64,000 bases of DNA, taken from CAWCXF01 sp963799455 (lineage in GTDB: Bacteria > Pseudomonadota > Alphaproteobacteria > Rhodobacterales > Rhodobacteraceae). This document shows, piece after piece, positions 62,632-64,000 of this stretch. A model generated the notes under the pieces. The model was not told where the DNA came from. It ran no database searches and saw nothing but the letters and a program-made list of their open reading frames with translations. Position 1 is the stretch's first letter; each line of letters begins with the position of its first letter. The DNA is taken from assembly GCA_963799455.1 (NCBI GenBank), contig CAWCXF010000008.1, forward strand, positions 1,488,001-1,552,000. Direction: 5' to 3'. Both the position numbers and the translations under genes were made by a program.

Positions 62632-63972
62632 TCAGCCATGGGCGACGGGCGCCGAGCGCGAGGGCGCCGAGGCCCCCTCCAGCGCGGCGCGGGCGCGGCT
62701 GGCGGCGGTGTCGGGCAACGACCCCACGTCGTCGCGGGTGATGACCGCCCCATGGGCCACCGGGCGGCTGAGGCGCACCCCGTGCGCCAGCCCGATGGGC
62801 AGGGCGCGCAGCTCCAGCGAGCGCGCGGCCGGCACCAGCTTGCCCCAGGCGCAATGGCCCCCCTCGCCGTCGAGCGTCTCTCCGGCCGCGAGCGCGCGCT
62901 TGGCGACCGCCACCACGTCGCCGGCCCACTCGCGGGTCGCTCCGGTCGGCTCGCCTCGCAGCACCGCCTGGACGGCCGAGACGCCCAGCTCCAGCCCGAT
63001 CAGGTGGTAGGGCCGCCAGAGCGCCGCAAAGCGCCCCGAGGCGTCGGTCCTGAGCCCGTACTCGGCGAAGCAGGCCCGGGCGTAAGCGTTGGGCGCCTCG
63101 AAGACGACGTAGACCCCCCAGCGCAGGCTGTCGGGCAGCTCCTGCGTCGCCCCGCGCTCGGCCGAGGCCACCACCTCGACCATGCCCGGACCCTCCAGGA
63201 GCCCGCCATCCGCCGCGGGGATCAGCCGGTCCTGGAGCGCGCCCGTCCCCACCGCGGGGAAGCCCAGGCCGTCGCGGGGCACGTCGAGGCCGGTGGCGTT
63301 GGCGATCGCCGCCATCTCGATCGCGGACTTGGTGCCGTCGAGGAAGGAGTTGAACATCTGCGGGTTCATGCCCGCGGCGGCGGCCTCCTCGGGGGCGAGC
63401 CCGTAGTGCTCCCACACCTCGCCCGGCGTCACGTCGTGGTAGAAGGGCTGGTAGCGCGTGCCCTTGCCGGCCGCGACCACGGCGAGCCCCGAGGTGCGCG
63501 CCCAGTCCACCAGCTCGGCCACCAGCGCCGGCTGGTCGCCGTAGGCCATCGAGTAGACGCTGCCCGCGCGGGCGTGGGCGGCCGCCAGCACCGGTCCCGC
63601 CAGCACGTCGGCCTCGACGTTGACCATCACGATCGGAAGGCCCTGCTCGGCCGCGGCCAGCGCGTGGGCGCAGCCCGCGGCGGGCGAGCCGGTGATCTCC
63701 ATCACCACCTCGACGTCGGGTCGCGCGATCACCGCCATGCCGTCGTCCGCGAACGCGGTGGCCGCGACCCGCTCCTCGCTCCAGCCCACGGCGCGGCAGG
63801 CGGCGCGCGCCCGATCCGGGTCGAGGTCGGCGATCGCCACGACGTCGAGGTGCGGCGAGAAGGGCACCTGGTTGAGGAACATCGAGGCGAACTTGCCCGC
63901 CCCGATCACGCCCACGCGAACGGGGCCCTCGGCGTCGAGCCGCGCCTGGAGGCGCGCGGGCAGATGCGGCAT
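62632..63972 (-). CDS. Dehydrogenase-like protein with SAF domain
   Basis: 446 residues. The N-terminal half is a Rossmann NAD(P)-binding domain (RVGVIGAGKFASMFLNQV, VVAIADLDPDRAR) of the homoserine dehydrogenase/Gfo-Idh type, and the C-terminal end has an SAF-like segment (LPIGLAHGVRLSRPVAHGAVI). This architecture occurs in a little-studied family often called NAD(P)-dependent oxidoreductase or SAF domain protein. Substrate unknown. ATG at 63972 has an aaagga site. Gene is complete; what lies upstream is outside the window. Confidence 0.85.
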   Translation of the reverse strand: MPHLPARLQARLDAEGPVRVGVIGAGKFASMFLNQVPFSPHLDVVAIADLDPDRARAACRAVGWSEERVAATAFADDGMAVIARPDVEVVMEITGSPAAGCAHALAAAEQGLPIVMVNVEADVLAGPVLAAAHARAGSVYSMAYGDQPALVAELVDWARTSGLAVVAAGKGTRYQPFYHDVTPGEVWEHYGLAPEEAAAAGMNPQMFNSFLDGTKSAIEMAAIANATGLDVPRDGLGFPAVGTGALQDRLIPAADGGLLEGPGMVEVVASAERGATQELPDSLRWGVYVVFEAPNAYARACFAEYGLRTDASGRFAALWRPYHLIGLELGVSAVQAVLRGEPTGATREWAGDVVAVAKRALAAGETLDGEGGHCAWGKLVPAARSLELRALPIGLAHGVRLSRPVAHGAVITRDDVGSLPDTAASRARAALEGASAPSRSAPVAHG

Positions 63973-64000
63973 GGGTGGTCCTTTCGGCGGCTTTCGCCGG

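Overview
The window is a very GC-rich chromosomal segment (about three quarters G+C by eye) of an alphaproteobacterium, most likely order Rhodobacterales. The evidence is gene order and family content: coaE-dnaQ next to secB-fxsA, a Tim44-domain protein, mltA and smr; hslV/hslU; the amgK-murU pair beside tsaE and addB-addA-trxA; GST-queG; and a VPLPA-CTERM protein. I infer a high-GC Rhodobacterales genus but cannot name it. No rRNA, tRNA, CRISPR array, prophage or recognisable transposase was seen.

Layout. 1-6.6 kb: CoA synthesis and replication genes, divergent secB/fxsA and Tim44/mltA/smr units. 6.7-11.6 kb, minus strand: an MFS transporter, hslU, an aldo/keto reductase lying between hslU and hslV, and trxA. 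11.6-12.3 kb: a patch of visibly lower GC with a small zinc-ribbon gene and a start-less coding fragment. 12.3-23 kb, minus: addA, addB, murU, amgK, tsaE, uppP. 23.4-30.8 kb, plus: gltD, a secreted protein, a GFA-family protein and gltB, so glutamate synthase is split by two extra genes. 31.4-36.6 kb, minus: a periplasmic iron-type operon (M75 imelysin peptidase, DUF1289, di-heme oxidoreductase, second imelysin, Tat-exported DUF1513). 36.9-45 kb: glgX, a zinc metallopeptidase, aroQ, dodecin, mtgA, GST, queG. 45.7-61.3 kb: an NDP-forming acyl-CoA synthetase, then a peptide-type ABC importer with three M20-type hydrolases, an MlrC-like M81 peptidase and an amidase, which I read as an uptake and breakdown locus for amide-bonded or acylated peptides. 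61.9-64 kb: a VPLPA-CTERM surface protein and a dehydrogenase-like SAF protein.

Working together. MltA, AmgK, MurU, UppP and MtgA form a scattered peptidoglycan turnover and recycling theme. AddAB repairs double-strand breaks. HslUV and TrxA are proteostasis genes. GltBD assimilates ammonia.

Two features run through the whole window. First, five conserved genes (hslV, addB, gltB, glgX and the ABC ATPase, twice in the last) each read through perfectly only if one inserted base is removed. Every corrected length is a multiple of three. Six single-base insertions and no deletions look more like consensus indel errors than decay, so I annotate these as full-length genes. Second, the spaces between genes and some protein tails are filled with short tandem repeats of 12-25 bp, and several proteins carry low-complexity extensions made from them.
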